A stretch of DNA of 64,000 bases, taken from assembly GCF_003052165.1 (NCBI RefSeq), contig NZ_CP024869.1, positions 3,320,001 to 3,384,000 of the forward strand. Direction: 5' to 3'. Each line of letters starts with the position of its first letter. Position 1 is the first letter of the stretch. The DNA comes from Dietzia sp. JS16-p6b. GTDB taxonomy: Bacteria > Actinomycetota > Actinomycetes > Mycobacteriales > Mycobacteriaceae. The notes below the pieces were generated by a model that did not search any database, was not told the origin of the DNA, and saw nothing but the letters and a program-made list of their open reading frames with translations. The translations under genes and the position numbers were made by a program. Below are positions 40,170-49,371 of the stretch, piece by piece.

Positions 40170-41830
40170 CCGCTCACACCGCCCCGGGCGGCTCGGCTCG
40201 CGCCGAGTCCCCGCACACCACCGCCCTGTCCGCCGCGCGGCGAGCGCGCGAGCTCGCTGAACTGCGCGGGCGCGACACCCCCGTGGATCTGGTGGTGATC
40301 GGCGGGGGCATCACCGGCGTCGGGATCGCGCTCGACGCCGCCTCCCGCGGGCTCGAGACCGTCCTCGTCGAAGCGCACGATCTGGCGTTCGGCACCAGCC
40401 GGTGGTCCTCCAAGCTCGCCCACGGCGGGCTGCGTTACCTCGCCACCGGCAACGTCGGAATCGCCCGCCGCTCGGCCGTCGAGCGCGGGATCCTGCTCGA
40501 GCGCACGGCCCCCCACCTCGTGCGCCCCCTGGCCCAGGTCGTCCCCGTGTACCGGGGCACCCCGCCGCTGGGCGCGGTACTCCCGGGGTTGGGGTTCGCC
40601 GCGGGAACGCTGCTGTCCCGCCTCGCCGGCACCCCGGCCGACAGGCTGCCCGGCGCGCGCGTCCTGAGCGCGGGGTCGGTCGCGCGGTACGTCCCCGGGG
40701 TGAGGCGTCACGGACTGGTGTTCGGACACCTCAACTGGGACTGCCAACTGGTCGACGACGCCCGACTGGTCACCGCGGTGGCGCGGACCGCGGCCGGACT
40801 CGGAGCCCGGGTGCTCACCCGGGTGCGCGCCCTGGAGGCGAGCGGGTCGCAGGTCACCGTCCGCGACGAGCTCGGCGGGAGCCGAGGGGAGAACGGGGAC
40901 GGCGACGAGTTCACCCTCTCCGCGCGGGCCGTCGTGAGTGCCACCGGCGTCTGGGCCGGTGAGACCACACCGGGCGTACGCGTCCGACCTTCGCGCGGCA
41001 CCCACCTCGTGATCAGATCGTCCGCGTTGGGCGACCCGGCGGGCGCCCTCACCGTGCCCGTGCCGGGCGAGACCAACCGCTTCTGCTTCGCCATCCCCGC
41101 CGAGTTCGATCGTCTCCACGTGGGGCTGACCGATGTGGACGCCCCCGGACCGATCCCCGACGTGCCGACGCCCGACCGGCACGAGATCGATTTCCTTCTC
41201 GACGTGATCAACCGGGCCCTCGAGACCGGACTGACCCGGGACGACGTGGTGGGGACGTTCGCGGGGCTGCGCCCGCTGGTCGACTCGGGTGACGGCCACA
41301 CTGCGGACCTCTCACGCGACCACGCGCTGATCACCGCGGACAACGGTCTCATCTCCATCACCGGCGGCAAACTCACCGAGTACCGACTCATGGCCGAGCA
41401 GGCAATCGACCTGGTCGTACGGAAGACCGGGATCGCCGCGGCGCCGTGCCGCACCGCCGATCTGCCGTTGGTCGGGGCCCCCGGCCACCGCGATCACGCG
41501 CGACCGAGCCCCCCGGCGAGTGCGCTCCCCGCGGCCCCCTCGGTCGGGCGACCCACGTCTGCGGTCCGGGGCCGCCTACCGGCGTCGCTGGTGGCGCGCT
41601 TCGGGCAGGAGTCCGCCACCGTGGTGGCCGAGAGCCTGCTGGACCGGCCGTTGGAGCGTGTGGCGGACGGACTCGACGTCACCCGCGCCGAGTTCTCCTT
41701 TGCCGTCACGCACGAGGGCGCGTTGACCGTCGACGACATCCTCGACCGTCGCAGCCGGGTCGGGCTCGTGCCCGCCGACCGCGCGGACGCCGAACCCGTC
41801 GCGCGGGAGGCGCTCGACGCCGCGCGGTGA
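40166..41830 (+). CDS. glpD: glycerol-3-phosphate dehydrogenase (FAD-dependent)
   Basis: 554 residues. FAD-binding Rossmann motif VIGGGITGVGIALDAASRG at about 45-63, then the GlpD signature GTSRWSSKLAHGGLRYLATG. Later blocks: GLVFGHLNWDCQLVDDARL, ATGVWAGE, FAGLRPLVDSGDGH and ITGGKLTEYRLMAEQAI, with the C-terminal helical domain after residue 420. It oxidises sn-glycerol-3-phosphate to DHAP at the membrane, passing electrons to quinone. Coupled to the TetR gene. DHAP is the entry substrate for AGPS-type chemistry, which links it to the divergent operon. Confidence 0.9.
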   Translation: MTAHTAPGGSARAESPHTTALSAARRARELAELRGRDTPVDLVVIGGGITGVGIALDAASRGLETVLVEAHDLAFGTSRWSSKLAHGGLRYLATGNVGIARRSAVERGILLERTAPHLVRPLAQVVPVYRGTPPLGAVLPGLGFAAGTLLSRLAGTPADRLPGARVLSAGSVARYVPGVRRHGLVFGHLNWDCQLVDDARLVTAVARTAAGLGARVLTRVRALEASGSQVTVRDELGGSRGENGDGDEFTLSARAVVSATGVWAGETTPGVRVRPSRGTHLVIRSSALGDPAGALTVPVPGETNRFCFAIPAEFDRLHVGLTDVDAPGPIPDVPTPDRHEIDFLLDVINRALETGLTRDDVVGTFAGLRPLVDSGDGHTADLSRDHALITADNGLISITGGKLTEYRLMAEQAIDLVVRKTGIAAAPCRTADLPLVGAPGHRDHARPSPPASALPAAPSVGRPTSAVRGRLPASLVARFGQESATVVAESLLDRPLERVADGLDVTRAEFSFAVTHEGALTVDDILDRRSRVGLVPADRADAEPVAREALDAAR

Positions 41831-41844
41831 TCGGCGGGCCGGCG

Positions 41845-42621
41845 TCAGGACAGCGTGCGGGGTGCCTGGAACTCGGCCTCGAACCGCTCGAAGGAGAACG
41901 TGCCGAGCGCCCGAGCCCGATCGAGCCCCAGCTCGCGGATCGCCCCGGCGATCCGGCCGATGTGTCGATCCCCGTCCTCCGCCCCGGCGGCGATCGACAC
42001 GCGCGCACCCCCCAGGGGACGGAACCGGCCGCCTGCGACTTTCGCACCCGCGCTGACCAGGACAGGCCTGCCGTCGAGGACCTGGATGCAGTTCATCCCG
42101 AGGGAGTGACGACCGGGCACCGGCACTCCCAGGCGGGTGTCGAACATGAGGTCGATCCCCCCTGTCCCGGAGGACCCGACGGCCCCCAGGCGGGCGTCGT
42201 CGAGCGCTCCGCCGGCCGTGCCGACCATGTCGCCCTTCCACTTGGGAAAACCCCAGAGCTCGTTGCCGGCCGCGAGGGTGAAATCCTGGTCGACAGGAAG
42301 CTCGTGGATGTGCTGACGCACCCCGACCCCCGGGACCTTGACCTGGAACGCCAACCCCACCTCGTGGTACCCACCCAGGACGTTGCCCGGGACATCGTGA
42401 TAGCGGACGTGGATCACCGTGACCGGAGTCCGACCACCCGGTAGCGAGACCGGCTCGGCCCTCGCGGAGTCCAGGACGGCGGACTGGGGCCCGGAGGCGA
42501 TCAGACGCCTGGCGACGGCGGCCCGCGACAGGAAGGCGGCACCCGATATCGAGGCGGAGACGACGGGGACCGGGAACGTGATCTGGCGACCCGCGACGAC
42601 ACGGGTGGTGGGAGAACTCAT
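41845..42621 (-). CDS. acetoacetate decarboxylase-like protein
   Basis: 258 residues, ADC superfamily. HELPVDQDFTLAAGNELWGF followed by PKWKGDM is the family block; the lysines of PKWK fit the Schiff-base region. VRYHDVPGNVLGGYHEVGLAF is the other conserved strand pair. Many ADC-like proteins are aldolase-dehydratases or unknown, so acetoacetate as substrate is not certain. ATG 42621 lies six bases after TAACGT. Convergent with glpD, 14 bases apart. Confidence 0.78.
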   Translation of the reverse strand: MSSPTTRVVAGRQITFPVPVVSASISGAAFLSRAAVARRLIASGPQSAVLDSARAEPVSLPGGRTPVTVIHVRYHDVPGNVLGGYHEVGLAFQVKVPGVGVRQHIHELPVDQDFTLAAGNELWGFPKWKGDMVGTAGGALDDARLGAVGSSGTGGIDLMFDTRLGVPVPGRHSLGMNCIQVLDGRPVLVSAGAKVAGGRFRPLGGARVSIAAGAEDGDRHIGRIAGAIRELGLDRARALGTFSFERFEAEFQAPRTLS

Positions 42622-42633
42622 ACTCCGACGTTA
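42619..42633 (-). promoter_or_regulatory. -10 box of the ADC-like gene
   Basis: TAACGT on the minus strand (42633-42628) lies six bases before ATG 42621. Confidence 0.5.
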
Positions 42634-42766
42634 GCGGGTGCGGTAACAGGTTTCACTGCATTCGATCGCTAACACCACGCCGGGCAGGGCGGATAGACCA
42701 CGTAGAGACGGGCACGCGGCCCGTCCCACGCGGAACACACCGCGTCACTCTCCCAGGAGGCACACC

Positions 42767-42952
42767 ATGTTGAAGGCACTCGCCGACTTCTTCGCCCAGT
42801 TCGACTTCACGGTCGGGTCGTCCGCCGCGATCAACGGATTCATCTCCGGTTCCACCGCGGCCCTCGAGCAGTCGTTCGGCTTCGAGAGCTCGCTCGGCCG
42901 GCTCGCCGTGAGCAGTATCGGACAGATCGGTCAGGTCGAGAACGGAGTCTGA
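42767..42952 (+). CDS. small peptide, 61 residues (possible mycomembrane channel peptide)
   Basis: ATG 42767 follows AGGAGG at six to seven bases. The peptide starts MLKALADFFAQFDFTVGSSA and ends SSIGQIGQVENGV. It has no signal peptide, two basic residues beyond the start, several acids, and alternating Phe/Ala/Gly/Ser, suited to an amphipathic helix. Its size and its serine-rich, Phe-rich character recall PorH and PorA of Corynebacterium, which are mycoloylated on serine and exported without a signal peptide. A hairpin follows the stop, so it is monocistronic. I cannot prove homology. Confidence 0.6.
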   Translation: MLKALADFFAQFDFTVGSSAAINGFISGSTAALEQSFGFESSLGRLAVSSIGQIGQVENGV

Positions 42953-42977
42953 CCCGGTCAGACCGGCACCCCAGAAC

Positions 42978-43005
42978 CCCCGGCCACCCTCAGAGGTGAC
43001 CGGGG
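42978..43005 (+). terminator. stem-loop after the 61-residue peptide gene
   Basis: Arms 42978-42988 and 42995-43005 pair with one mismatch around CTCAGA. It can also serve the convergent aspA gene ending at 43017. Confidence 0.6.
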
Positions 43006-43016
43006 CGACCGGTGTC

Positions 43017-44477
43017 TCAGGTGGGGTCCGACAGGTCCTCTGAGGGTACGGCCGCCAGGTGACCGCTGGACCTGCCCTTGTAGCGGGGCCGCAGCAGGTT
43101 CGACGGCGAGAGGATGTCGTCGACCTCCTCCGCCGAGAGCAGACCCATCTCAAGCACGACTTCGCGGACGCCGCGACCGGATCGCGCACACTCCCGTCCC
43201 ACCAGGTCACCGTTGTGGTGCCCGATGACCGGGTTGAGATAGGTGACGATCCCGATCGAGTCCATGACGTTGCGGCGCGCCACCTCCACGTTGGCGGTGA
43301 TGCCGCGGACACACTTCTCCGTGAGCGTCTCCATCGCGGACGTGAGCAACGAGATCGACTCGAACATCGCCTGCGCGATCACCGGCTCCATCACGTTGAG
43401 CTGCAGCTGGCCCGCTTCGGCCGCCATCGTCACCGTCACATCGTTGCCGATCACCTTGAAGCAGACCTGGTTGACCACCTCCGGGATCACCGGGTTCACC
43501 TTGGCCGGCATGATCGAGGACCCCGCCTGGAGCTCCGGGAGGTTGATCTCGTTGAGACCCGCCCGCGGACCGGAGGACAGCAGGCGCAGGTCGTTGCAGA
43601 TCTTGGACACCTTCGACGCGGTCCGCTTGAGGGCCGCGTGGACGTTGACGTAATCGCCGGTGTCACTGGTCGCCTCGATGAGGTTCATGGCACCGGTCAC
43701 CGGCAGACCGGTCACGAGCCGCAGGTGCTCGATGACCGCTCGCCGGTAGTCGGGCGGCGTGTTGACCCCGGTGCCGATGGCCGTGGCGCCCAGGTTCACG
43801 TCGAGCAGCATCCGGGCCGCGGCGCCGAGGACGTGGAGCTCCTCGTCGAGCGTCACCGCGAACCCGCCGAACTCCTGACCCAGGGACATGGGGACCGCGT
43901 CCTGCAACTGCGTGCGACCCATCTTGAGGACCTCGCGGAACTCCTCCGACTTGTCGTAGAAGGCCTCGCGCAATGCGACGATGGCCGGCTCGAGCCGCTC
44001 GAGGGAGTGCCACAGGGCGATCCGGAACCCGGTCGGGTACGCGTCGTTGGTGGACTGCGAACGGTTGACGTCGTCGTTCGGGCTGATCACGTCGTAGGCG
44101 CCCCTGGGATGACCGATCCGCTCCAACGCGAGATTGGCCACCACCTCGTTGGTGTTCATGTTCACCGACGTCCCGGCCCCACCCTGGTACACGCACGAGG
44201 GGAACTGGTCCATGCAGCGGCCGTCGACGAGGATCTCGTCGCAGGCACCGACGATGGCCTCGGCGACGTCCGGGTCCAGGACACCCATCTCCACGTTGGC
44301 CAGCGCCGCGGCCTTCTTGACCATGACCATCCCGCGGATGAAGTCCGGGATGTCGCTGATGGTCGTGGAGTCGATCGGGAAGTTCTCGACCGCCCTCACG
44401 GTGTGGATCCCGTAATAGGCGTCAGCCGGAACCTCCTTCTCGCCGAGGAGGTCTCGTTCCACACGGGTCTGGGTCAT
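43017..44477 (-). CDS. aspA: aspartate ammonia-lyase
   Basis: 486 residues. Fumarase/aspartase superfamily with the signature [12 protein letters not shown] at about 318-329, plus [33 protein letters not shown], and [19 protein letters not shown]. The N-terminal start [19 protein letters not shown] is typical of aspartase rather than fumarase. It releases ammonia from aspartate to give fumarate. ATG 44477 has GGAGG five bases upstream. Convergent with the small peptide gene. Confidence 0.92.
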   Translation of the reverse strand: MTQTRVERDLLGEKEVPADAYYGIHTVRAVENFPIDSTTISDIPDFIRGMVMVKKAAALANVEMGVLDPDVAEAIVGACDEILVDGRCMDQFPSCVYQGGAGTSVNMNTNEVVANLALERIGHPRGAYDVISPNDDVNRSQSTNDAYPTGFRIALWHSLERLEPAIVALREAFYDKSEEFREVLKMGRTQLQDAVPMSLGQEFGGFAVTLDEELHVLGAAARMLLDVNLGATAIGTGVNTPPDYRRAVIEHLRLVTGLPVTGAMNLIEATSDTGDYVNVHAALKRTASKVSKICNDLRLLSSGPRAGLNEINLPELQAGSSIMPAKVNPVIPEVVNQVCFKVIGNDVTVTMAAEAGQLQLNVMEPVIAQAMFESISLLTSAMETLTEKCVRGITANVEVARRNVMDSIGIVTYLNPVIGHHNGDLVGRECARSGRGVREVVLEMGLLSAEEVDDILSPSNLLRPRYKGRSSGHLAAVPSEDLSDPT

Positions 44478-44582
44478 TCGTCCTCCGCTGGTCGGGTCGC
44501 CACGATCCACAGTAGCCACGGCCCCCGGCCCGCGCGCGGTGTCGCGGTTCGCGGGGATCCCCCGTCGCCGCGCCACTGTGCC

Positions 44583-44597
44583 TAGGGTGTGGTCATG
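44583..44597 (+). promoter_or_regulatory. -10 box of the PAP2 gene
   Basis: TAGGGT at 44583-44588 lies six bases before ATG 44595. Confidence 0.5.
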
Positions 44598-45380
44598 TCC
44601 CGCACGACGACCTCCCGTCGCACCCGGACCCTGACCGCGGCGAAGGACCTCCTGCGCCCTCTGGCCCCCTCCGACGGGCTCCTGGGCAGCATCGTCGACA
44701 GGGGTCAGGAACCCCTGCCGCGAGGCACCTGGGCGGTCTTCGGAGTGGCGTTCGCGGGCTTCGCCATGCCCGTCATCGGGTTCGTGGAACTGGCCGAGAG
44801 GATCAGGTCCGGCGCCAAACTTCCCTTCGACCGGCCCGTCATGCTGTGGCTGCGCCGACGGCACACACCGCGCACCACCCGGATCGTCAGGGCCGTCACC
44901 GAACTCGGCGGGGTCACCGCGGTCCCCGTCTTCGCCCTCACCGCCGCCGGTTACCTGGCGTACGTCCGCGGCAGTCGTCGCCCGGCCGCGCTGCTCACGG
45001 TGTCCCTGGTCGGGTCCACCATCATCAACTCGGTCCTCAAGCTCCTGTACCGGCGCGACCGCCCCACCTTCTTCACCCACATCGTGCAGGAGAAGAGTTA
45101 CTCGTTCCCCAGCGGGCACGCGATGGCGAGCGCGGCCCTCGCCGGGTGCGCCTGCGTTCTCGCCTGGCCCACCGGATGGCGATACCCGGTGATCGCGGGA
45201 TCCGCGGCGTACGTCCCCGCGGTCGGGGTGACGCGCATGTATCTCGGGGTCCATTTCCCGAGCGATGTCCTGGCCGGCTGGTGCGTCAGCCTGGCCTGGG
45301 TGGGCGAGGTGGCCACGATCATGTGGCTCGCCGACCGCCTCGACTACTCCCCGCGGCTGCTCTCGCGCGCGGAGGCGTGA
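44595..45380 (+). CDS. PAP2-type phosphatase (membrane)
   Basis: 261 residues, about five membrane helices. The three catalytic motifs of the acid-phosphatase superfamily are intact: KLLYRRDRP, the PSGH box in [11 protein letters not shown], and [18 protein letters not shown] with the Arg, His and Asp. The enzyme should dephosphorylate a lipid pyrophosphate or phosphatidic-acid-type substrate. Start ATG 44595 lies six bases after TAGGGT; GTG 44589 is a weaker option. The second PAP2-like gene overlaps its stop by one base. Confidence 0.88.
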   Translation: MSRTTTSRRTRTLTAAKDLLRPLAPSDGLLGSIVDRGQEPLPRGTWAVFGVAFAGFAMPVIGFVELAERIRSGAKLPFDRPVMLWLRRRHTPRTTRIVRAVTELGGVTAVPVFALTAAGYLAYVRGSRRPAALLTVSLVGSTIINSVLKLLYRRDRPTFFTHIVQEKSYSFPSGHAMASAALAGCACVLAWPTGWRYPVIAGSAAYVPAVGVTRMYLGVHFPSDVLAGWCVSLAWVGEVATIMWLADRLDYSPRLLSRAEA

Positions 45381-46042
45381 TGGAGCCCCACCCGACACTC
45401 CCCCTCCGGCGGGGTGACGGCACGCGGGCGCGGGGTGCTCGGAGGGCGACCCCGGCCGTGATCCTGACCGAGGCCTTCGCCCCCTGGGTGGTGCTCACGG
45501 TCGGGTCGCTCCACCTCGGGCACCGCGTGGGATCTCCTGGCTGGGGCCTCGCGACCGCGACGGGACTGGGCCTGGCGCCCCAGACGGCCATCGCGTGGAG
45601 GGTCCGACGACAGGCCCTGTCCGATCACCACGTCACCCGGCGGGAGGAGCGCCCGCTCGTGATCGCCGGCATCGCCGGGTCGGTGGCGACCCTGATGGTG
45701 GCCCAACGACGCCGCGAGGCGCCCGCCGAGTTGAGGCGCATGACCCGGGCCGCCCTCCTGGCTCTGGGCGTCGCGGGCGCCGCCACCACCCGGGTCAAGG
45801 TCTCCTTCCACACCGCTGTCCTGGCCGGCGTCGTCGCGGTGCTCGCCCGGGAACTCTCGCCCCGCTACTGGCGGCTGCTCGTTCTGCTACCTCCCGTGGC
45901 CTGGGCCCGGGTCCGGATCGATCACCACACGCCGGTGGAGACCGCGCTGGGCGGCGTGATCGGTGCGACGTGCGGCTATTGGGGTGGCGGCCGGCGCCCC
46001 GCGGGATCGGACCCGGGTACCCGCGGGGCGCCGATCGACTGA
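45380..46042 (+). CDS. PAP2-like membrane protein with altered catalytic motifs
   Basis: 220 residues, about five membrane helices. Only vestiges of the PAP2 motifs remain: [11 protein letters not shown] in place of the PSGH box, and [16 protein letters not shown] in place of the last motif, with Glu for the usual Asp. Such variants form a separate group of PAP2-related proteins whose activity is uncertain. ATG 45380 shares a base with the upstream stop (TGATG), so the two are translated together and may work as a pair. Convergent with htpG, seven bases apart. Confidence 0.75.
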   Translation: MEPHPTLPLRRGDGTRARGARRATPAVILTEAFAPWVVLTVGSLHLGHRVGSPGWGLATATGLGLAPQTAIAWRVRRQALSDHHVTRREERPLVIAGIAGSVATLMVAQRRREAPAELRRMTRAALLALGVAGAATTRVKVSFHTAVLAGVVAVLARELSPRYWRLLVLLPPVAWARVRIDHHTPVETALGGVIGATCGYWGGGRRPAGSDPGTRGAPID

Positions 46043-46049
46043 CCTCTCG

Positions 46050-48059
46050 TCAGATCCGGTCGACCAGCAGCTTGGCGAACGCGGCGGGGTCCGACAGCGT
46101 CCCGCCCTCGGCCAGGACGGCCGCACCCGAGAGCAGGCGCGCCGTCTGGGCGAGTCCCGGGGCCGACGGGTCCTCGGAATGTTGCGACCGCAACCGCTCG
46201 ACCAGGGGGTGAGACGGGTTGAGCTCCAGAATCCTCTTGCTCGCGGGCAGCTCCATGCCCGAGGCCCGGTACATGGCCTCGAGTTGCGGGGTCATGTCGA
46301 ACTCGTCGCCGACCATGCACGCGGCGGACTCGGTCAGACGATGCGACAGTCGCACCTGCTTGACCTCGTCGGCCAGCTCCTCGCCCAGCCAGTCGAGCAA
46401 CCCGGCGAAATCCGCGGTATCCGCCTCGTCCTTCGTATCCTCACCCTCGGCTCCGATACCGGACAGGTCCACGTCGCCCTTGGCCACCGAGCGCAGCCGC
46501 CTGCCCTCGACCTCGCCGACCGCGTCGACCCACACCTCGTCGACCGGGTCGGTGAGCACCAACACCTCCACACCCCGCGCCCGGAACGCCTCCAGGTGCG
46601 GGGAGTTCTCCACCGCCGCGCGGGACGTGCCGGTGAGGTAGTAGATCTCCTCCTGCCCATCGACCATCCGGGAGATGTACTCGGCGATCGTGGTGCCCGC
46701 CTCGTCCTCGCCCCCGGTGCCCCCGTCGGACTCGTCCGGTCGCGGACGAGTGGACGCGAACGTGCTCACGGCGAGTAGTTGCTCGCGGGCGTCGACATCG
46801 GAGATCAAGCCTTCTTTCAGGACCGCGCCGAAGTTCTTCCAGAACGAACGGAACTCCTCGGGACGCTCGGTCCTGAGCTGCTCGATGGTCTGCAGCACCC
46901 GCTTGACCAGTCGCTTGCGGATCGCACGGACCTGGCGGTCCTGTTGGAGGATCTCGCGCGAGACGTTGAGAGAGAGGTCCTGGGCGTCGACGATTCCCTT
47001 GACGAAGCGCAGGAAGGGAGGCACCAGCTCCTCGCAGTCGTCCATGATGAAGACTCTGCGGACGTAGAGCTGAACCCCGCGCTTGGCGTCCGGCGAGAAC
47101 AGGTCGAACGGGACCTGGGTGGGCAGGAAGAGCAGAGCCTGGTACTCGAACGTCCCCTCCGCCTTGAGGGTGATGGTCTCCAGCGGCTCGTCCCAGGCGT
47201 GGGAGACGTGACGGTAGAACTCCGCGTACTCCTCGTCGGTCACCTCGGAGCGGGGCCGCGTCCACAGCGCCTTCTGGGAGTTGAGCGTCACGGTCTCGGT
47301 GATCGTGCTCTCCGCGGCGGGGTCGTTCCCCTCGTCGTCGTCCCCCGTCGGTTCCGGTGCGGGGCGCTGCACCTCCATGCGGATCGGCCAGGCGATGAAG
47401 TCCGAGTAGGTGCGCACGACCCGGCGCAGCGTGGACTCCGCGGCATAGTCGGGCAGCGCCGCGTCCCCGCCGGTCGGCTTGAGCCGGAGGACCACCGAGG
47501 TGCCCTGGGGGGCGTCGGGGGCCTCCTCGATCGTGTACGTCCCCTCGCCTCCCGAGGTCCAGCGCGTGCCGGTGGTCTCGCCGGCCTTGCGGGTGACCAA
47601 CGTGACCTCATCGGCGACCATGAAGGTGGAGTAGAACCCGATACCGAACTGGCCGATGAGATCGGCGGTCACCTGCTCGCTGGCCTCGCCCGACTCCTGC
47701 GCCGCGCGCGCCGCCGCGAGGGCCTCCCGCATCTGGCCGGTACCCGATTTCGCGAGCGTGCCGATGAGATCCACCACCTCGTCGCGGGACATCCCGATGC
47801 CGTTGTCGCGGATCGTCAGGGTGCGGGCCTGCTCATCGGGGATCAACTCGATGTGCAGGTCCGAGGTGTCGACGCCCAACGAGGAGTCCTGAATCGCGGC
47901 CAGCCTCACCTTGTCCAACGCGTCCGAGGAGTTGGAGATGACCTCTCGGAGGAAGGTGTCCGGGTTGGAGTAGATCGAGTGGATCATCAGATCCAGCAGT
48001 TGCCGGGTCTCGGCCTGGAACTCCCGGGTCTCTGCTGCACCGGAGGTCTGCGCGCTCAT
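46050..48059 (-). CDS. htpG: molecular chaperone HtpG (Hsp90)
   Basis: 669 residues. The GHKL ATPase domain has FLREVISNSSDALDK, IRDNGIGMSRDE and LIGQFGIGFYS. The middle domain has KGIVDAQDLSLNVSREILQQ with the catalytic arginine region. The C-terminal dimerisation domain ends normally. Acidic stretches (EPTGDDDEGNDP, DESDGGTGGEDEAG) lengthen the linkers. It assists folding under stress with ATP. ATG 48059 is chosen; an 18-codon extension upstream lacks family sequence. Confidence 0.92.
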   Translation of the reverse strand: MSAQTSGAAETREFQAETRQLLDLMIHSIYSNPDTFLREVISNSSDALDKVRLAAIQDSSLGVDTSDLHIELIPDEQARTLTIRDNGIGMSRDEVVDLIGTLAKSGTGQMREALAAARAAQESGEASEQVTADLIGQFGIGFYSTFMVADEVTLVTRKAGETTGTRWTSGGEGTYTIEEAPDAPQGTSVVLRLKPTGGDAALPDYAAESTLRRVVRTYSDFIAWPIRMEVQRPAPEPTGDDDEGNDPAAESTITETVTLNSQKALWTRPRSEVTDEEYAEFYRHVSHAWDEPLETITLKAEGTFEYQALLFLPTQVPFDLFSPDAKRGVQLYVRRVFIMDDCEELVPPFLRFVKGIVDAQDLSLNVSREILQQDRQVRAIRKRLVKRVLQTIEQLRTERPEEFRSFWKNFGAVLKEGLISDVDAREQLLAVSTFASTRPRPDESDGGTGGEDEAGTTIAEYISRMVDGQEEIYYLTGTSRAAVENSPHLEAFRARGVEVLVLTDPVDEVWVDAVGEVEGRRLRSVAKGDVDLSGIGAEGEDTKDEADTADFAGLLDWLGEELADEVKQVRLSHRLTESAACMVGDEFDMTPQLEAMYRASGMELPASKRILELNPSHPLVERLRSQHSEDPSAPGLAQTARLLSGAAVLAEGGTLSDPAAFAKLLVDRI

Positions 48060-48161
48060 GGCGGGTATCGGTCCTTTCTCGTCACGGCTCAAGGGCTGGC
48101 GCGATCTGGTCACGCCGTCCCAGTCAACCTAGTGTGAGGCCCAGACATTCCTGCAGATGAG

Positions 48162-48749
48162 GTGACCGTGACCCCGACCCCGTTGAGCCCGGAGGACCTG
48201 TCGGTCCTCGACCGGGCCACCACCCTGTTCGGCCGCGCGCTCGCGGCGGGTCTCGACGGCGACTGCGACGCGTGCCCGGGATGGAGCCGCCGCGACTGCG
48301 CCAACCACGTCCTGGGCGGCGGGTTGCGCTACGCCGCCTACTTCCCGCGACTGCCGGAATCGGAGATCGCGTGGACCCGCACCGCCGACCACGCCGGCGA
48401 GACGCCGGTCCCCGCGCTGCACCGCACGTCCGCCGGCCTCAGGAAGGAACTCGCGCGGGCCCGGGACGCGGAGGCGACCGTCCCGCACCGGCTGGCAGAG
48501 ATCCCGGTTCGCGACCTGCTCGCACTGCGGGTGTTCGAGTTGCTGATCCACGCGCACGACCTCGAGCCCCGGACCTGGGGTTCCGAGGAGGCGGAGGAGC
48601 TGGCCGCCTGGACCCTCGGCCACGCCCGGAGCGTGGTGGAGTTGATGCGGTCGTTCGACGTGCTGGCCGAGGCGAGACCCGTGTCGCTCGGGGCGGACTC
48701 GCGTGCCCGGCTCCTCGCGCTGGCCGGCCGCGACCCCGCGTCGGCCTGA
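48162..48749 (+). CDS. DinB-like maleylpyruvate isomerase/mycothiol-dependent family protein (TIGR03086-like)
   Basis: 195 residues. The N-terminal pattern CPGWSRRDCANHVLGG with its histidine, and LLIHAHDLEPRTWG with two more histidines, fits the DinB-type metal-binding fold shared by mycothiol-dependent isomerases and transferases. These three-histidine sites usually hold a divalent metal. The substrate is unknown. GTG 48162 is the likely start (GATGAG just upstream); GTG 48168 is also in frame. Divergent from htpG. A GGCGAC-type hexamer run lies after the stop. Confidence 0.75.
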   Translation: MTVTPTPLSPEDLSVLDRATTLFGRALAAGLDGDCDACPGWSRRDCANHVLGGGLRYAAYFPRLPESEIAWTRTADHAGETPVPALHRTSAGLRKELARARDAEATVPHRLAEIPVRDLLALRVFELLIHAHDLEPRTWGSEEAEELAAWTLGHARSVVELMRSFDVLAEARPVSLGADSRARLLALAGRDPASA

Positions 48750-48755
48750 CCTCGC

Positions 48756-48785
48756 GGCGACGGCGAGGGCGACGGCGACGGCGAC
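48756..48785 (+). repeat. hexanucleotide repeat, five units of GGCGAC/GGCGAG
   Basis: Five consecutive hexamers, four GGCGAC and one GGCGAG, lie in the gap after the DinB-like gene. Confidence 0.75.
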
Positions 48786-48878
48786 GAGATTTCACGTGAC
48801 CGGCGCCGCCACCGGGTCTAGCGTTGCGGATACCGGGTCGCACCGGCACGCGGTCGCCCGTGACGAGAGGCTCCGATC

Positions 48879-49307
48879 ATGGCCATGACCTGTATCCCCT
48901 ACATCTCCTTCCCGGGTAACGCGTCCGAGGCGTTCCCGTACTACCAGGGGCTCTTCGGCGGGAAGCTCGACGTGATGACCTACGACCAGTTCCCGTCGAC
49001 GGAGGACTTCCCGTTCGACCCGCCGCACGGGTCGGTGGCGCACGCGACCCTCGAGGCCCCCGGTATCAGCCTGACCGGCGGAGACTCCATGGGAGAGAAC
49101 CTCCCGCAGCCGCGGAACGACGTCTACTCGTTCCTCCTGGGTTTCGACACCGAGGGCGAGGCCCGAGCGTTCCTGGACAAGGTCACCAGCAGCGGGGGCG
49201 AGATGGCGATGCCGTTCGAGGTCGCCCCGTGGGGGGACCTCTACGGGCAGGTCCACGATCGGTTCGGCATCCGCTGGGACGTGGTGGTCGAGGGCTCGGC
49301 CGGCTGA
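48879..49307 (+). CDS. VOC/PhnB-like glyoxalase-fold protein
   Basis: 142 residues. The PhnB-type VOC pattern is seen in PYISFPGNASEAFPYYQGLF, SVAHATLEAPGISLTGGD, LGFDTEGEARAFLDKV and the C-terminal PWGDLYGQVHDRFGIRWDV. The metal ligands usual in glyoxalases are only partly present, as in other PhnB-like proteins. Cytoplasmic; function unknown. ATG 48879 has GAGAGG at eight bases. It precedes the SDR gene on the same strand, but a palindrome and promoter lie between them. Confidence 0.85.
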   Translation: MAMTCIPYISFPGNASEAFPYYQGLFGGKLDVMTYDQFPSTEDFPFDPPHGSVAHATLEAPGISLTGGDSMGENLPQPRNDVYSFLLGFDTEGEARAFLDKVTSSGGEMAMPFEVAPWGDLYGQVHDRFGIRWDVVVEGSAG

Positions 49308-49325
49308 ATCACCGACCGAACGACC

Positions 49326-49347
49326 CGTGACCGCGATGTCGGTCACG
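49326..49347. promoter_or_regulatory. inverted repeat at the SDR promoter
   Basis: CGTGACCG and CGGTCACG, perfect eight-base arms around six bases, end ten bases before the -10 TACGGT. This is where a repressor or activator would bind. Confidence 0.5.
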
Positions 49348-49356
49348 TCGGCTTGT

Positions 49357-49371
49357 TACGGTTCTGACATG
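49357..49371 (+). promoter_or_regulatory. -10 box of the SDR gene
   Basis: TACGGT at 49357-49362 lies six bases before ATG 49369. Confidence 0.45.

Noticed and set aside
48756-48785. GGCGAC hexamer array as a possible regulatory or phase-variable element
   Set aside because: It lies after a stop codon and is best explained as a simple GC-rich microsatellite.
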